Assembly: GCA_963762635.1 (NCBI GenBank)
Contig: CAVXLQ010000023.1
Coordinates: 62,001 to 126,000 of the forward strand
Direction of reading: 5' to 3'
Length of the DNA: 64,000 nt
Source of the DNA: Tenggerimyces sp963762635
GTDB lineage: Bacteria; Actinomycetota; Actinomycetes; Propionibacteriales; Actinopolymorphaceae
Positions within the stretch are counted from its first letter, which is position 1. Each line of letters opens with the position of its first letter. Below are positions 10,988-19,961 of this stretch, piece after piece. Below the pieces are notes generated by a model that saw only the letters and a program-made list of their open reading frames with translations, was not told the DNA's origin and did no database searches. The translations under genes and the position numbers were made by a program.

Positions 10988-13900
10988 GTGGAGCTGCGTG
11001 TTCTCGGACCGGTCGAGGCGTGGCGCGACGGGGAGCTCGTAAACCTTGGTTCGCGCCAGCATCGGCTGATCCTTGCCGTGTTGGCGTTGGAGGCTGGCCG
11101 AGTCGTCTCGGTCGACCGCCTCGTCGACCTGCTGTGGCCGGAGGCCATGCCGAAGAACCCGCGCTCCGCGATCCAGGTTCGCGTGTCCCAGCTGCGCTCC
11201 GCGCTCGGGCAGGACACCGCGATCGAGGGAAGTGTCGACGGGTATCGGCTCGATCTGCGGCCAGGCAACATCGACGCGCATCGGTTCCGCGCGTTGCTGA
11301 ACGAGGCACGCCAGCTGTCGGGCAGTGGAGAGCGGGTGCGCATGCTTCGCGAAGCTCTGGCCTTGTGGCGAGGCGATGCGCTCAGTGGTGCGATCAGCGA
11401 GGAACGGATCCTAGCCGGACTTTGCAGCGGGCTGGAGGAATCGCGGCTCGCCGCTCTCGAGGACTGCCTGGATGCCGAGCTCGAGCTCGGCATCCACGGC
11501 CAGGTCGTGGACGAGCTCTTCGGGCTGGTGGGCGCGCATCCTGGACGCGAACGGTTCGTCGCGCAGCTGATGCTCGCGCTGCACCGTTCCGGCCAGTCGC
11601 CCAAGGCGCTGGAGGTGGGGCGCGGGCACCGTACGTGGATCGGCGACGAGCTCGGACTCGATCCCGGTCAGACGGTCCAAGACCTCGAAACGGCCATCCT
11701 GCGTGACGATCCAGCTCTGCGCGCACCGAGCGGGCCACCTGACAGAGCCGCGACGCGGCTGGCCGTTCCCGCCCAGCTGCCACCCGTCGCCGGCGGGTTC
11801 ACCGGCCGCGAGCAGCAGCTGCTGGAGCTCGACCTGCTACTCCCGGCCGCCGACAAGGCGCCGCACGCGAAGCAGGCCGTGATCACCGGTACCGCCGGCG
11901 TCGGCAAGACCAGTCTCGCGGTCTACTGGGCCCAACGTGCCGTGCCTCACTTCGAGGACGGCCAGATCTACCTCGATCTCCGCGGCTACGCGACCGGCCC
12001 GGCACGTACGCCACACGACGCGCTGACCACGTTGCTGCACGGACTCGGCGTCGAACCGAACACGATCCCGGCCGACACCGACGACGCGGCGGCGATGTTC
12101 CGCTCCCAGCTCAACGGCAAGAAGGTCCTGCTGCTGTTGGACAACGCGCGCGACGCCGAACAGGTGCGCCCGCTGCTGCCGGGGTCGGCCGACACGTTGA
12201 CGCTGATCACCAGCAGGGAACGGCTTTCCGGCCTCGTCGCCCGCGAAGGCGCGGCGCGGATCCGGCTCGACGCGCTGGCGCCGGACGAGGCCGTGAGCCT
12301 GTTGACCGAGCTGGTGGGTGCCGTACACGACACGTCCTCTCTCGCCGACCTGGCCCGAACGTGCGCGTATCTCCCACTGGCGTTGAGGATCGCGGCCGCC
12401 CACCTCGCCGACGACCCCCACCTCGGCATCCAGGACTACCTGACCGAGCTGCGCGAGCATCCGCTCGCGGATCTGGCGGTCGAGGGCGACGTGTCGGTCG
12501 CGGCGGCGCTGGATGTGTCGTACGAACGACTCGACGCCGAAGCCCAACGCCTTTACCGGTGCCTCGGGCTGCTTCCCGGGTTCGACTGGGGCCAGTCCGA
12601 GATGGCAGCGTTGTTGGGCCGGAGCGTACGCGACGTACGGCCAGCGCTGCGCCGTCTGGTGACCGCGCATCTGGTGGAGGAGTACGAGGGCCGCAGGTAT
12701 CGCTTCCATGATCTGCTGCGCGACCACGCCGCCCGCCAGGCAGAGCGCGAGGACGACGCGGCGAGCAGAGACGAGGCACTGGAACGCCTGCTGAGTTGGT
12801 ATTTCGTCAACCTGGACGAGGTGACCACCCGCAGCCGGATCGTGTCGCGACTGCGGGTCCCGGCACCCTCGTTGGCGTCGCCGCTCCCGCCCACGGCCAT
12901 CACGGACTTGGCGTCGGCGAACGGGTGGTGGCACAAGGAACGGTCCAACCTGGTGGCGGCAATCCTGCATTGCGGTGAGCACGGCCGAGCGGCCTGGGCC
13001 TGTCAGCTCGCGGCGCACCTTCGTGGTTTCCTCCACGAGAGGGGGTTCGTCCAAGACGAACGTGTTGTCTGCGAGGCGGCCTGTCGGGCTGCTGAGCAGC
13101 TCGGGGACGACTTGTTCCTAGCCGATGCCTACTCCGCTCTCGGGAAGTATCACGCGCCGCGGGACCCGCAGATCGCGATCGAACAGCACAACATCGCGAT
13201 GCGCCATGCGAGACATGTCGACAACCCTGAGGTCATCGCGAAGATCACCTACGACCTTGGCGTGCTCTGGCTCTACACGAGCGAAGCTAGCCGCGCCCAC
13301 GAGGCCTTCCTCGAGGTGCTCGCCCACATCGACGCGGGACAACCCATCGCACCGCGCACGTTTGTGCTCGCGAACCTCGCGGCGTGCGCGGCTAGTTTGG
13401 GAAGGTTCGCCGAGGCGCTCGAATACGAGCGGGAGATCGTCGAGCTGGCCCGAGTCGGTCACGTTCGAAGGCGAGGGATCGCGTTGGCGAACTACGCGGC
13501 CACGTTGAGTGTTCTCGACCGGATGACCGAGGCCCAGGACGCTGCCGAGCAGGCGGTTGTGGTGGCCAGGGAGGAGGGCGTCCCGTTCAACGAGGGATTC
13601 GCGCACTACCAACTCGGCAACCTCGCCTCCGTTTTCGAACAGTGGGACACCGCGCTGCACCACGCCGAGCTCTGCGCCGAGATCGGTGAACGGATCTCCG
13701 CGCCCATGCTCACCTCCTGCGCCGACCTGGTCCGGGGTGCGGCGCACCATGGGATGCGCGACTACGCTGCTGCGTTGGCGTGCTGGCGGCGGGCCGCCAC
13801 CGTCGCCCGCGAGGCTTCGCAGCACGAGGCGGAAGCTGAAGCGCTGTTGGGCAGCTCCCAGACCGAGATCGAGCTGGACGAGCTCCGTTCGGCTCGCGAG

Positions 13901-14119
13901 CATGCTGAGGCGGCGATGCGGATCAGCCAGACTGGGCAGATCTACGACCTTGTCGGCCGTTCCCACGCCGCCCTCGCCGCGGTGGAGCTGGCCGAAGGGC
14001 AGCCCGCGGTCGAGAATGCCCAACGAGCGTTGGAGATTCACCGCGATACGGGCCACGTCCGCGCCGAACGGATGGCCGCAGCGCTCCTCGAGCGAGCGAA
14101 GTCAGGGACGCGTACCTGA
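10988..14119 (+). CDS. SARP/AfsR-type transcriptional regulator (BTAD, NB-ARC, TPR)
   Basis: AfsR-like regulator of 1043 residues starting with GTG. The OmpR-type winged-helix DNA-binding domain occupies about residues 1-95 (MELRVLGPVEAWRDGELVNL), the bacterial transcriptional activation domain about 100-245, and an NB-ARC ATPase about 270-540 with P-loop TGTAGVGKTS near residue 300 and LLLLDNARDAEQV as Walker B. TPR-like helical repeats extend to the C-terminus. SARPs commonly activate secondary-metabolite genes. No such cluster is adjacent, so the target is unknown. Its 3' end overlaps the convergent EamA gene by 18 bases. Confidence 0.94.
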   Translation: MELRVLGPVEAWRDGELVNLGSRQHRLILAVLALEAGRVVSVDRLVDLLWPEAMPKNPRSAIQVRVSQLRSALGQDTAIEGSVDGYRLDLRPGNIDAHRFRALLNEARQLSGSGERVRMLREALALWRGDALSGAISEERILAGLCSGLEESRLAALEDCLDAELELGIHGQVVDELFGLVGAHPGRERFVAQLMLALHRSGQSPKALEVGRGHRTWIGDELGLDPGQTVQDLETAILRDDPALRAPSGPPDRAATRLAVPAQLPPVAGGFTGREQQLLELDLLLPAADKAPHAKQAVITGTAGVGKTSLAVYWAQRAVPHFEDGQIYLDLRGYATGPARTPHDALTTLLHGLGVEPNTIPADTDDAAAMFRSQLNGKKVLLLLDNARDAEQVRPLLPGSADTLTLITSRERLSGLVAREGAARIRLDALAPDEAVSLLTELVGAVHDTSSLADLARTCAYLPLALRIAAAHLADDPHLGIQDYLTELREHPLADLAVEGDVSVAAALDVSYERLDAEAQRLYRCLGLLPGFDWGQSEMAALLGRSVRDVRPALRRLVTAHLVEEYEGRRYRFHDLLRDHAARQAEREDDAASRDEALERLLSWYFVNLDEVTTRSRIVSRLRVPAPSLASPLPPTAITDLASANGWWHKERSNLVAAILHCGEHGRAAWACQLAAHLRGFLHERGFVQDERVVCEAACRAAEQLGDDLFLADAYSALGKYHAPRDPQIAIEQHNIAMRHARHVDNPEVIAKITYDLGVLWLYTSEASRAHEAFLEVLAHIDAGQPIAPRTFVLANLAACAASLGRFAEALEYEREIVELARVGHVRRRGIALANYAATLSVLDRMTEAQDAAEQAVVVAREEGVPFNEGFAHYQLGNLASVFEQWDTALHHAELCAEIGERISAPMLTSCADLVRGAAHHGMRDYAAALACWRRAATVAREASQHEAEAEALLGSSQTEIELDELRSAREHAEAAMRISQTGQIYDLVGRSHAALAAVELAEGQPAVENAQRALEIHRDTGHVRAERMAAALLERAKSGTRT

Positions 14120-15010
14120 CAGCTCTGGCTCCACCGCCGACTCCTTCGCCCGCGTCCGGCGAAGCTTCAGGCTGGTCAGCGCCACGCCGCCGACGATCAG
14201 GACTGCGGCGACGATGCGCGTCGGCGTGATCCGTTCGTCCAGGAACACCGCGGCCGACGAGAGGCCGAAGATCGGCACCAGCAGCGCGTACGCGGCCACC
14301 ACGCCGGCGTTGTAGCGACGCATCAGCACGCCCCAGATGCCGTACCCCACCAGCGTGGAGATGTACGCGATGTAGGCCAGCGACGCGATCCCCGGCAACG
14401 ACAGGCTGCGCAGCGCCTCGAGGTCGGCCTGCGGGCCTTCCAGAGCCAGCGACAACGCGAAGAGCGGGACGGGCGCGAGCAGGCTGACCCAGACCCACAT
14501 GTTCAGGATGTTCGTCGCCTGAGCCTTGCGGATGCCGACGTTCCCGACGCCCCACGCGGCCGCGGCGCCGATGCACAGCATGAACGCGACGAGCGGGCTG
14601 CCCTGGCCGAGGTCGAAGCCGACGAGCGCGATGCCGCCGAACGCGATCGCGAGCCCGAGGACCTGGCGCAGCTGGATCTTCTCGCCCAGGAAGATCGAAG
14701 CGAGGATCAGCGTGAAGATCGCCTGCGCCTGCAGGACGAGCGACGCGAGGCCGGCCGGCATCCCCGCGTGGATCGACGTGAACAGCAGGCCGAACTGGCC
14801 GGCGCAGACGCCGAGGCTGATCAGCAGGATCCATCGCCACTGCACCTTCGGCATGCCGACGAAGAACACCGCCGGAATCGCGACCACCGTGAACCGCAGC
14901 GCGGCGAACAGCAGCGGCGGGAACTCGGTGACCCCGACGTCGATCACGACGAAGTTGAAGCCCCAGATCGCGGCGACGAGCAGCGCGAGCAGGACGTAGC
15001 GAGGGCGCAT
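14102..15010 (-). CDS. EamA/DMT-family transporter
   Basis: Drug/metabolite transporter of 302 residues with ten predicted helices in two EamA repeats. The first helix is LLALLVAAIWGFNFVVIDVG with the family's conserved WG-N-F pattern. The ATG at 15010 was chosen because it begins MRPRYVLLALL directly before helix 1; upstream in-frame codons would add a polar 19-residue extension. It diverges from a LysR regulator (start 15084), the usual arrangement for small-metabolite exporters controlled by their neighbour. The substrate is unknown. Its 3' end overlaps the SARP gene on the opposite strand. Confidence 0.92.
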   Translation of the reverse strand: MRPRYVLLALLVAAIWGFNFVVIDVGVTEFPPLLFAALRFTVVAIPAVFFVGMPKVQWRWILLISLGVCAGQFGLLFTSIHAGMPAGLASLVLQAQAIFTLILASIFLGEKIQLRQVLGLAIAFGGIALVGFDLGQGSPLVAFMLCIGAAAAWGVGNVGIRKAQATNILNMWVWVSLLAPVPLFALSLALEGPQADLEALRSLSLPGIASLAYIAYISTLVGYGIWGVLMRRYNAGVVAAYALLVPIFGLSSAAVFLDERITPTRIVAAVLIVGGVALTSLKLRRTRAKESAVEPELSGTRP

Positions 15011-15083
15011 ATGTCCCAGTGTTCGTCGGCCATCGTTTAAGGACAAGCGAGAATTGGTTGACCCCATTGGTTAGCATTGCTAC

Positions 15084-16004
15084 ATGCTTCAGGTGGACCG
15101 GCTCCGCGCCCTGCACGCCGTGGCGACCCATGGCTCGGTGAGCGCGGCCGCCGCCGCGCTGCACGTCACCACGTCGGCGGTCTCCCAGCAGATCGCCAAG
15201 CTCGAACGCGAGACCGACGCCCAGCTGATCGAGCGGAACGGCCGCGGCGTACGCCTCACCGACGCCGCCCGCCTACTGGTCGAGCACGCCGACGGCATCC
15301 TCACGCTCGTCGAGCAGGCCGAGTCCGACTTCGAGGCGCATCGCGGCCAGGTCGTCGGCCGGCTCTCGATCGGCGCGTTCGCGACCGCGGCGCGCGGCCT
15401 GCTGCCCGAGCTGCTCGGCGTCCTGGCCGAGCGCTATCCGCGGCTCACCGTCTCCATGCAGGAGGTCGAGCCGCCGCCCGCGCTGCGCGAGGTCCTCCGG
15501 GGCGAGCTCGACCTGGCGATCGTGCAGGACTGGCACAGCCTGCCGCTCGGACTGCCCGAAGGGCTCGATCGGGTGGCGTTGCTCGACGACGTCGCCGACG
15601 TGGTCGTTCCCTCCGGGCATCCGCTGGCCGACCGCGGGGTCGTCGACGTGGCGGACATCGTCGGCGAGCCGTGGGTGAGCTCACCGCCCGGCGCGGTGTG
15701 TCACGACCTGCTCGTTCATACGGTGCGTTCGTACGATGCCGAGCCGCGGATCGTGCACATCGCGGCGGAGTACGAGACGCAGCTGAAGCTGATCGCGGGC
15801 GGGTTCGGCATCGCGATCTATCCGCGGCTCGGGCGTGGGCCGGTGCCGCCGGGCGTGGTGCTGCTGCGGACGGAGCCGAGGCTGCTGCGTTCGGTGTACG
15901 TGATCTGGCGGAAGCAGGTGGGCACGCGCCCGGCGATCTCCGCCACTGTCGAGGCCTTGCAGTCGGTGGCGGACGTGGTCAGCGCCCGCGCAGATATGCG
16001 CTGA
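15084..16004 (+). CDS. LysR family transcriptional regulator
   Basis: LTTR of 306 residues. The N-terminal winged helix (MLQVDRLRALHAVATHGSVS, then AALHVTTSAVSQQIAKLE as recognition segment) is followed by a LysR substrate-binding domain (about 90-295) with VVGRLSIGAFATAARGLLPE at its start. It is divergent from the EamA exporter across a 73-base intergenic region, so it probably controls that gene and itself. The AT-rich part of that region (ccccattggttagcattgct, 15062-15081) is the likely promoter zone. The stop overlaps the convergent hydrolase by 26 bases. Confidence 0.95.
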   Translation: MLQVDRLRALHAVATHGSVSAAAAALHVTTSAVSQQIAKLERETDAQLIERNGRGVRLTDAARLLVEHADGILTLVEQAESDFEAHRGQVVGRLSIGAFATAARGLLPELLGVLAERYPRLTVSMQEVEPPPALREVLRGELDLAIVQDWHSLPLGLPEGLDRVALLDDVADVVVPSGHPLADRGVVDVADIVGEPWVSSPPGAVCHDLLVHTVRSYDAEPRIVHIAAEYETQLKLIAGGFGIAIYPRLGRGPVPPGVVLLRTEPRLLRSVYVIWRKQVGTRPAISATVEALQSVADVVSARADMR

Positions 16005-16905
16005 GGTCCTCGATCGCCGCGTTCACCGCGGTGGGCAGCGCTCCGGCGAACTGGAGGAACGCGTGCGGGGTGTCGGCGTACTCGACGTACTCCACCGTCA
16101 CGCCTGCGTCGTCGAGCGCCTCCGCGTAGTCGCGGGCGTCGTCTCTGAGGGGATCGCGGCCGGCGCCGAGGACGAACGCGGGCGGGAGCCCTGCGTGGCG
16201 GCTGGCCTGGAGCGGGGCGACGTACGGCGTGACCTCCTGGCCGGCGAGGTAGAGCTCGTCGAACCACGCTGAGTGCTTGCTGTTCAGGACGACGCCGTCG
16301 AAGAGCCGTTGCGACTCGGAGTCCCGGTGCATGCCGACGGAGGGGTAACAGAGCAGCTGCCTGTCGATGCGCGGACCGTTCTCGTCGCGGGCGCGGAGGC
16401 AGGCCGCGGCGACGAGGTTGGCACCGGCACTCTGGCCGCCCGCCATGACCTGTCCATTGCCGCCAAGCTCTTCTCGGTGCGCGTGCAGCCACGCGATGGC
16501 GTCGTACGTGTCGTCGAGACCCGCGGGGAACGGATGTTCCGGCGCGAGGCGGTAGTCGAGCGAGACAACGTTCACCCTTGCCTGCTTGGCCATTCCCGCG
16601 CAGACGACGTCGACGTCGTCGAGTGAGCCGGCGACGAAACCGCCGCCGTGCAGCCACACCAGCAGCGGCCGTTCGGTCTCGAGGTCGTCGCGGTAGAGGC
16701 GGACTTTGACCGCGCGGCCAGGCAGGTCGAGGAGTCGGTCTTCGCGGTGGGCGATCGCCTGCGCCGTCCCGAACAGCTCGGGGCTCCGCGGCGCCGTCCG
16801 GCTGGCGACCAGGTCGTGGAGGCTGAGGGGCTCGTCCCGCGGTCCGATCAGTGCGAGGAACGCGTCGGTCTCCTCGGCGAATTGCGGCCGGCTGCGTACG
16901 TTCAT
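15979..16905 (-). CDS. Alpha/beta hydrolase, hormone-sensitive-lipase family
   Basis: Esterase of 308 residues. The oxyanion motif HGGGFVAGS, the nucleophile elbow GGQSAGAN (GxSxG), an acidic residue in GAGRDPLRDDARDY and the catalytic histidine in DTPHAFLQF give a full Ser-Asp-His triad of the HSL (family IV) type. No signal peptide is seen, so it is probably cytoplasmic. The start ATG overlaps the stop of the upstream DinB-like gene (ATGA), so the two form an operon. The substrate is unknown; acetyl esters or short acyl esters are usual for the family. Confidence 0.93.
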   Translation of the reverse strand: MNVRSRPQFAEETDAFLALIGPRDEPLSLHDLVASRTAPRSPELFGTAQAIAHREDRLLDLPGRAVKVRLYRDDLETERPLLVWLHGGGFVAGSLDDVDVVCAGMAKQARVNVVSLDYRLAPEHPFPAGLDDTYDAIAWLHAHREELGGNGQVMAGGQSAGANLVAAACLRARDENGPRIDRQLLCYPSVGMHRDSESQRLFDGVVLNSKHSAWFDELYLAGQEVTPYVAPLQASRHAGLPPAFVLGAGRDPLRDDARDYAEALDDAGVTVEYVEYADTPHAFLQFAGALPTAVNAAIEDLSAYLRGR

Positions 16906-17453
16906 CGCACGACTCCGAGGTGGATGGCGGCGTGCCAGAACGCCGGGTTGTTCGGCACGGTCATCACATACTCGGCGAGCGAACCGACGCTGTGGTCCGC
17001 TGCCAATGCGACCTTGACGCCGTCGTTCCAGCCGTCCAGGCCGAGCTCGTCCAGCAGGGCGGCGCTGACGCTCTCGTACCGATGCACGAGCAGCTCTGTC
17101 GGCACCTCGCGACCGGCGGCGACACCGCTCTGGTTGAGCAGCAGCCCGGCCTCGTCGGTCTCCCAGCGCTGGTCCAGACTCCAATGGGTACGGGCGTTTC
17201 GGGCATCGGTGAGCACGGCGAGGCTGATCTCGTCCCACATCAGCACATGCGCGACGAGGTCGTGCAGGCTGTCGCAGAAGTCGCCGAGCGGACCGCCGTT
17301 CACCTGGTACGGCTTGGTCAGGTCCTCGGCCGCCGCGATCTCGTCGACCAGCAGCGTGTGGTCTTCGGAGACACGCCGGATCGCTTCGGCTTGGGCAATC
17401 ACGCCTTCGACGCTAGGTCCGCTGCCTGGCGCGGACAAGCGACGGTTTCGCAT
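16902..17453 (-). CDS. DinB-like four-helix protein (ClbS/DfsB or MDMPI related)
   Basis: Protein of up to 183 residues with the helical pattern of DinB-like proteins. The segment FCDSLHDLVAHVLMWDEISL carries a histidine in the place where DinB and mycothiol-dependent isomerases bind metal, and a second histidine occurs near the C-terminus (FWHAAIHLGV). Families of this fold include mycothiol S-transferases and the ClbS/DfsB group; which one applies is uncertain. The start is uncertain: ATG 17453 gives an Arg/Ser-rich leader, whereas GTG 17402 begins at VIAQAEAIRRVSE. It is coupled to the downstream hydrolase by ATGA. Confidence 0.75.
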   Translation of the reverse strand: MRNRRLSAPGSGPSVEGVIAQAEAIRRVSEDHTLLVDEIAAAEDLTKPYQVNGGPLGDFCDSLHDLVAHVLMWDEISLAVLTDARNARTHWSLDQRWETDEAGLLLNQSGVAAGREVPTELLVHRYESVSAALLDELGLDGWNDGVKVALAADHSVGSLAEYVMTVPNNPAFWHAAIHLGVVR

Positions 17454-17477
17454 CGACGCGGTGCGCGTCGCGCATGG

Positions 17478-17882
17478 CTACTTCGTCCGCGCGCGCCGGC
17501 GTCGGATGACCAGGCCGAGGACGGAGCCGACGGCGGCGGTGGCGCCGTACGCGAGCAGCAGGAGGAGCGCGCCGATCGGCCAGAGGTTCGCGCCGATGGT
17601 CTCGGCGTCGGCCATCCGCCACGCCGACAGCGCGACGAGCGGGACGACGACCATCAGCACAGCGGCGAACGGGCGGCCGCGAAAGCCGAGCCAGGCGGCG
17701 CCGACGAGCACGGCGATCCCGACGAGGATCCAGTCGAGCGTGCTGTGCGGGTCTTGGAAGTCGTTCGGCGTGCCGGCGGGCACCACGTCCCAGTTCCAGC
17801 CGAGCACCAGCCACCAGACACCGATCGCGAGTAGCGCGACCAAAGACAGCTCGGCCGGTCCGGCCTTGCTCTGCGCGTTCAT
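17478..17882 (-). CDS. Four-helix membrane protein of unknown function
   Basis: Small integral membrane protein of 134 residues with four hydrophobic segments (LSLVALLAIGVWWLVLGWNW, LDWILVGIAVLVGAAWLGF, FAAVLMVVVPLVALSAW, IGALLLLLAYGATAAVGSV) and a basic C-terminus (RRRRARTK). No family was recognised. ATG 17882 (MNAQSKAG) was chosen; an ATG four codons upstream at 17894 is equally possible. It is divergent from the GNAT gene with a 41-base gap. Confidence 0.7.
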   Translation of the reverse strand: MNAQSKAGPAELSLVALLAIGVWWLVLGWNWDVVPAGTPNDFQDPHSTLDWILVGIAVLVGAAWLGFRGRPFAAVLMVVVPLVALSAWRMADAETIGANLWPIGALLLLLAYGATAAVGSVLGLVIRRRRARTK

Positions 17883-17923
17883 CCCCGTTCCCATCCTTCG
17901 TGGTCGACCGGCATACTCCCGGC

Positions 17924-18559
17924 ATGGATCAGTCTCCCTGGCCGCTGCGCGATCTGCGCATCACCACTCCGGGGCTCGAGCTCCGGTTTCCGAGCGAAGC
18001 CGAGCTGATGACGCTGGCCTCGCACGCCGCGCTGGAGGACTACGACCCGTCGGTGCCCTCGTTCGCCGTGAAGGAGGACACGCCGACGTTGCGCTCGCGG
18101 CGGTTCCTGCAGCGCACCTGGAACCAGTGGGCGGGATGGAAGTCCGACATGTGGGTCCTCGACCTGGTGGCCGTCGTCGACGGCGAGCCGGTCGGGCACC
18201 AGCTGGCTTGGTCGCGGGAGTACGGCGTGCTGCGCGAGGTCGAGACGGGGTCCTGGATCGCGCGGGCCCATCAGGGGCGGGGCATCGGAACGCTGATGCG
18301 GGCGGCGATGTTGGGGTTCGTGTTCTCCGGGCTGGAGGCGTTGTACGCGACGTCCGCGGCGCGGACGGACAGCAAGGCTTCGCACGCGGTGTCGCGGAAG
18401 CTGGGGTACGTGGAAGACGGGATCCACCGGTTGGCGACGAACGGCGAGGCGTTCACCCTGCAGCGCTTTCGGATCTCGCGGGAGCAGTTCGAGGCCAAGG
18501 GCTTCCCGCCGGTGGAGATCTCCGGTTTGGATGCTTGCCGGGAGCTGTTCGGGACCTAG
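17924..18559 (+). CDS. GNAT family N-acetyltransferase (RimJ/RimL type)
   Basis: Acetyltransferase of 211 residues. The acetyl-CoA-binding motif A is visible as GSWIARAHQGRGIGTLMRAA (RxxGxG form), followed by SARTDSKASHAVSRKLGYVE, which is the asparagine/serine-plus-LGY region found in RimJ/RimL-type ribosomal-protein acetyltransferases and antibiotic acetyltransferases. The substrate is unknown. The stop TAG shares its bases with the stop of the convergent YibE/F gene in a palindromic CTAG at 18556-18559. Confidence 0.9.
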   Translation: MDQSPWPLRDLRITTPGLELRFPSEAELMTLASHAALEDYDPSVPSFAVKEDTPTLRSRRFLQRTWNQWAGWKSDMWVLDLVAVVDGEPVGHQLAWSREYGVLREVETGSWIARAHQGRGIGTLMRAAMLGFVFSGLEALYATSAARTDSKASHAVSRKLGYVEDGIHRLATNGEAFTLQRFRISREQFEAKGFPPVEISGLDACRELFGT

Positions 18560-19839
18560 CTTCGTTGCTTCGTGCCGACGGCCTTGACGACGGCGACCGC
18601 GATCGCCGTCGTGATCGGGATGGCCAGCACGAGGCCGATGGAGCCGACGAGCGTCCGGACCACCTCCTCGGCGAGCTCGCCGCTGGTGATCGCGGTCGTG
18701 AACGGTCGCTGGTAGAGCGAGATCAGCAGCAGGACGGGGAGTGCCGCGCCGGCGTACGCGAACGCGATCGTGTAGACGGTCGACGCGATGTGGTCGCGGC
18801 CGATCCGCATGGCGCCGGCGAACAGGCGCTTCGCCGACAGCGTGGGCGACAGCTCGTATAGCTCCCACACCGCGGAGGCCTGCGTGATCGTGACGTCGTT
18901 CAGCACGCCGAGGCCGGCGAGGATGATCCCGCAGAGCACGATCTCCGACAGGTCGAGCGTGCGCGACGACGACAGCAGGATCCACGCGTTGTCGCCGCCG
19001 ATGCCGGAGAGCTGCGTCGCGTCCGTCGCCCACCAGGCCAGGAGTGCGGTGACGATCAGGCCGAACAGCGTTCCCAGTAAGGCTGTTGTCGTTCTCGCCG
19101 ACAGTCCGTGCGCGAGGTAGAGCACCACGAACATGATCGCCGACGATCCGACAAGCCCTACCAGCAAGGCGTTCTCGCCCTCGAGGAGCGCCGGGAGCAT
19201 GAACATCACGAGCATCACGTACGCCAGGCCGAGTCCCAGCAGGGCGCGCAGCCCACGCAGCCGCGCGACGGCGATCACCACGATCGCGTACGCGATGGCC
19301 AGCCAGACCATCGGGACGCCACGGATGAAGTCGACGAACGCGTAGTAGTCCTCCTGGTCGTCGCCGACCGCGACATGCAGCAGTTTGACGCGGTCCTCGA
19401 CGTCGATGCCTGCTCTGTTGAGCTCGGGCGGCAGGTCGACCATGACCTTGCTGCCCTGCCGCGGGCCGGTGTCAAGGTGGACTTGCGCGCGGACGCAGGT
19501 GAGGTCGTCGTCGCCGGGAGTCTGCGGCGCGTCGTCGCCGGCGCCGCACGGGAACGTCTCGAGCTTGGTGACGGTCGCCTCGAGGAGGGTGCCGCCGGGG
19601 GTGACGTACTGCGTGTCCAGGTTGCGGTCCTGCGGGCCGTTGCCGTCGGGCCACAGCAGGATCACTCCGAGCGCGGTCGCCACGGCGAGCGGGACGACGA
19701 CGAGCAGCAGCATCGTCGTGGCGCGGCGACGTACGGCTGCGATCTCGGGGGTGGGCGGCTCGGCCGGCGTTCCGCCGTGGCCGTGTCCGTGGCCTTCGTG
19801 CTCGTCTCGTGGCGTGTCGGCCCGGTGGCTGGGGGTCAC
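18556..19839 (-). CDS. YibE/F family membrane protein
   Basis: Protein of 427 residues. A His-rich N-terminal cytoplasmic stretch (EHEGHGHGHGG, near residues 13-23) is followed by a first membrane helix (TTMLLLVVVPLAVATALGVI), an extracytoplasmic domain of about 120 residues containing two cysteines (FPCGAGDD and LTCVRAQ) and then at least seven more helices that match the YibE/F-like family, including FAYAGAALPVLLLISLY. Function is not established; the family is often discussed as permease-like. The His-rich tail suggests metal binding, which is inference. Confidence 0.85.
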   Translation of the reverse strand: MTPSHRADTPRDEHEGHGHGHGGTPAEPPTPEIAAVRRRATTMLLLVVVPLAVATALGVILLWPDGNGPQDRNLDTQYVTPGGTLLEATVTKLETFPCGAGDDAPQTPGDDDLTCVRAQVHLDTGPRQGSKVMVDLPPELNRAGIDVEDRVKLLHVAVGDDQEDYYAFVDFIRGVPMVWLAIAYAIVVIAVARLRGLRALLGLGLAYVMLVMFMLPALLEGENALLVGLVGSSAIMFVVLYLAHGLSARTTTALLGTLFGLIVTALLAWWATDATQLSGIGGDNAWILLSSSRTLDLSEIVLCGIILAGLGVLNDVTITQASAVWELYELSPTLSAKRLFAGAMRIGRDHIASTVYTIAFAYAGAALPVLLLISLYQRPFTTAITSGELAEEVVRTLVGSIGLVLAIPITTAIAVAVVKAVGTKQRS

Positions 19840-19961
19840 GGGTCCCGACCCTAGCCGGGTGCCGCAGGCGGGCCGGTGAGCGGCTCGGGGTCCTTTACGG
19901 AACGTTGGTCGAACCCCCAGGATGGGCTGCCGGTCGTTCGTCGACTCAGGGGAGGCGCGCC

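Noticed and set aside
16648..18861. 737-codon plus-strand open frame over several genes
   Set aside because: Crosses hydrolase, DinB-like, membrane and GNAT genes in a non-coding frame, with no domain.
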